Origin: Turritopsis dohrnii
Lineage: Eukaryota; Cnidaria; Hydrozoa; Anthoathecata; Oceaniidae
Reading direction: 5' to 3'
Assembly: GCA_027922465.2 (NCBI GenBank)
Contig: BQMF02000584.1
Span: forward strand, 124,001 to 188,000
Length of the DNA stretch: 64,000 nt
The notes under the pieces: generated by a model
Told to the model about the DNA's origin: nothing
Seen by the model: only the letters and a program-made list of their open reading frames with translations
The model's database searches: none
In this document: one piece after another, positions 62,201 through 64,000 of the stretch
How positions within the stretch are numbered: the first letter of the stretch is position 1
How the letters are laid out: every line of letters starts with the position of its first letter
Position numbers and translations under genes: made by a program

Positions 62201-63974
62201 ATGAATCATGCTGCTGTAAAAATCCAACGAGATTTGATTATCGCATTGGAAAAATAAGATCAAAGCGAAAGAAATAATTTCGATGGCGAATGTTTCTGAA
62301 ATCTCACAGCAAGTAATATTTTTTCTTTGAAATTTATCTAGATTGCTCTACAAAGCAGAATTCTGGTTACACCCTTTCTCCAGAAACTACAGACATATAC
62401 TGCAAGCAGGTTTGACTATAGCAATGATCAATCAACGCCGACTCTAGCCTTGCAGTGATCGACAAAGGTTATATGGTAATTGTTCTGATTATTAGAAGTA
62501 CTTGCGATAAAGATAGTCACTTGAAAGTCGAACTTATAGGAGTTCGAGCTATAGGGGATTTACTATTGCTATCCAAAAGCCATTCCTGAGAACATCCGTT
62601 GTACGTTGTACTTGTGGGACCGTAGTATAGTGGTTATCACTCTCGTACACCATGCGTGAGTGAATGCACCATAGCGCCGGGTCGACCCATGCCATGTGAG
62701 GGAAATTGGGTAGATGATACATCAGGTACTGCAGAAGGTAATCCAGAAGAGTACAGGCCCTTGATTGGGTTTGTGTCACTCATAAGAGTGTCAATTACTT
62801 CGGAGCCTCCAACCTAAGCCGTGGCCCTTCCTGGAAAGCAGATGTAGTGGCAACTGAGTTAGGCTAGCTATATAAAAGTATACCAAATAAATAAATGGAA
62901 TTAAGGCACTGAATAAGTGTCCCTTAACTCCTTTCGCGACACTCCCCTCTACTTGTCCTATAATTATCTAAAAGAATTGATGACTAGTCAATGAACATGC
63001 ACGGAAAGCTCAATTGGTCAGTATCTAGCAGATATACTACCTTAAGAACCTAATTATATAATTTACTACCTGCTTATATGTGACATCACAGTTGATTGTT
63101 TTTTTTCAGAGGTTCTCGTCATTTGCTTAGGTACGTTTCTCTTTCGCTTCTTGTACCAGATCAAAGAAAGTTCACAAGCGAAAATAACAGCAATAACAGG
63201 GACAATAATTGCCACTGGAATCCATTGAGAATTGCCTAAAACATTCATTTACATAACTACGTTTCCCATTTGTGCTTTCTTATTAAATAATATTCATTTT
63301 ACTGTAGATAGCTTGATTGTACGGAAGTTTGTGATATTTGTATGATATGTGTTTTAGATTTGTTTTATTCAATAGTTTTAACTATTTTATGTGTTCATTT
63401 TAGACCTGAAGATGAAATTCGAAATATATCGTCAACAAAATAATATACATTATTGGTTCAACTACCTTTGTACTTATTAAATAAAATAGTTCGATTGTAT
63501 TTTGAATAATTAATTTACTTTTTAGGCTTCTTTTAACACGCAATGCTTAAGTAAATAAGCATAGTGTCTCACAAAGTACTCGACATCCCAAATATGCAGA
63601 AGATCAGAAGATTTTCTTATTCTTCTGCTGCTCAACATAGCAGTTTAGTGGAATTTCTTGGTTGGGTTTACAAGAAACCAATACATACCATCCATATCAG
63701 AGAAAGAATCCGTGAAAAGAAATAAAAGAAAAAGAAAAAGAAAGAAAATTCATGGCGATGCCAGCGAATACATTGCCAATTATTGACATTTCTTGCCTTC
63801 ATCACAGTTAATTCCCTCGTTGCATAAACTAGATTCAGATAATGGAACTCCTCCGCATCTGTTGTTAGAATAATAACAACCTCTTGTTCGGACTTTCGTC
63901 GGTGAATCATCACCAACTTGACAACTGGCTGAACAACTTCCCCAACTACTCCATTGAGTAAGAAGATCTGTAGC
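50230..63974 (-). CDS. Receptor tyrosine kinase with thrombospondin type-1 ectodomain (5' part beyond window)
   Basis: Minus-strand exons, N to C: 63974-63797 (TSP1 repeat, [11 protein letters not shown]), 63235-63070 (transmembrane [19 protein letters not shown] plus basic stop-transfer), 62077-61827 (GSGSFGKV loop, FAVKYLK), 61739-61555 (helix [10 protein letters not shown]), 60961-60851, 60771-60557 ([21 protein letters not shown]), 60473-60433 ([13 protein letters not shown]), 51011-50915 (GGKPYPG), 50428-50230 ([13 protein letters not shown], acidic tail, stop). All phases agree and no stop intervenes. Catalytic Lys, HRD and DFG are present and HRDLAARN is tyrosine-kinase type, so an active membrane kinase is expected. 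The donor after the TSP1 exon is GC (GAAG|GCAAGA). The intron 60432-51012 is 9.4 kb and holds the Helitron palindrome. The ligand and exact RTK class are unknown; the kinase domain resembles FGFR/VEGFR-like families. Confidence 0.92.
50733..50866 (+). other. Orphan open frame after a splice-like acceptor in a kinase intron
   Basis: CTCTTTATAG is followed by 44 codons ([16 protein letters not shown]... [10 protein letters not shown]) and a TAA. It is unrecognised and lies on the plus strand of a kinase intron. It may be a fragment of a mobile-element gene, or chance. Confidence 0.2.
51271..54909 (-). mobile_element. Left arm: three stacked Helitrons, minus orientation
   Basis: 51271-51835 (565 bp: 5' TCTTATTATAATAATCC, 3' hairpin plus CTAG), 51836-52400 (565 bp, 3' end reduced to CTA before the next TC) and 52401-54909 (2.5 kb, first four bases of its 5' end missing at the centre). 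Junctions have no spacer bases. None carries Rep or helicase. The 2.5-kb copy belongs to the family at 20354-22787. Confidence 0.88.
54909..58652 (+). mobile_element. Right arm: three stacked Helitrons, plus orientation
   Basis: 54909-57525 (2.6 kb, 5' TCTTATTATACTAATTCGC intact, 3' CTAG at 57522-57525), 57526-58087 (562 bp, 5' end altered to TAAGATAATAATCC) and 58088-58652 (565 bp, both ends intact). The 2.6-kb copy keeps the frame containing [11 protein letters not shown] at 55115-55290. Non-autonomous. Confidence 0.88.
58653..60432. other. Intron of the receptor kinase gene
   Basis: The rest of the 9.4-kb intron between the palindrome and the exon at 60433-60473. No gene recognised; open frames here are short and without domains. 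There are two loosely similar stretches (AACAATATCAAAGATACATTGATC at about 59067 and a diverged counterpart at about 59495), possibly an old duplication. Confidence 0.45.
62615..62897 (+). repeat. tRNA-derived SINE in a kinase intron
   Basis: A box TAGTATAGTGG at 62623-62633, a decayed B box near GGGTCGACCC (about 62678), a body of ~200 bases and an AAATAAATAAAT tail at 62885-62896. It lies in the intron between the transmembrane and glycine-loop exons, opposite to the gene. Confidence 0.65.
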
Positions 63975-64000
63975 TAATATAAATATTAAACTATAATCCA

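Noticed and set aside
62615..62700. A functional tRNA gene
   Set aside because: The A box is good, but the B box is decayed, the acceptor arms do not pair, and a SINE body and tail follow.

Overview
The window is eukaryotic and A+T-rich. Genes have short exons with GT-AG introns, and transposable elements fill much of the space between and inside them. An intact innexin, whose extracellular and C-terminal signatures resemble cnidarian innexins as I remember them, and a receptor tyrosine kinase with a thrombospondin type-1 ectodomain point to a metazoan, most likely a cnidarian and perhaps a hydrozoan. That placement is inference; no search was run.

Layout. 1-1384: no gene seen. 1385-6110 (-): complete four-exon innexin with a 2.6-kb terminal-inverted-repeat (TIR) transposon in intron 2 and a MITE in intron 1. 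6158-8700: two abutting Helitrons, the second carrying a decayed reverse transcriptase. 8701-12214: decayed exons and MITEs. 12215-20353 (-): an 8.1-kb Helitron with both termini, a Rep/helicase gene broken by one frameshift, and a separate gene built of small phase-1 exons. 20354-22787 (-): a second Helitron abutting it with no bases between. 22850-25689: a decayed SAMD3-like gene, an orphan Helitron end and a 1.1-kb Helitron. 25745-28136 (-): decayed Gypsy retrotransposon. 28137-30996: repeats and a kinase-exon relic. 30997-37283: a 6.3-kb TIR transposon with ~230-bp TIRs and a 5-bp target duplication, carrying a multi-exon gene with FEN/PIN-like nuclease motifs and a CXC domain (now a pseudogene). 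37565-38960 (-): receptor-kinase pseudogene. 39826-46238 (+): an intact gene of at least 11 exons with 12-residue tandem repeats, zinc fingers and a Crypton-like tyrosine recombinase domain. 46239-50229: MITEs and a SINE. 50230-63974 (-): receptor tyrosine kinase; the gene continues past the right edge.

The most striking structure lies inside a 9.4-kb intron of that kinase gene: a 7.38-kb near-perfect palindrome (51271-58652) made of two stacks of three Helitrons arranged head to head, with a 3-base centre and a Helitron 3' end (CTAG) at each outer edge. Other points of interest are the micro-exon gene inside the 8.1-kb Helitron, repeated Helitron-on-Helitron stacking with zero spacing, and the nuclease/CXC transposon.

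The three intact host-type genes (innexin, recombinase-derived gene, receptor kinase) show no sign of acting together. What links the window is how mobile elements have landed in introns while leaving splice sites usable.
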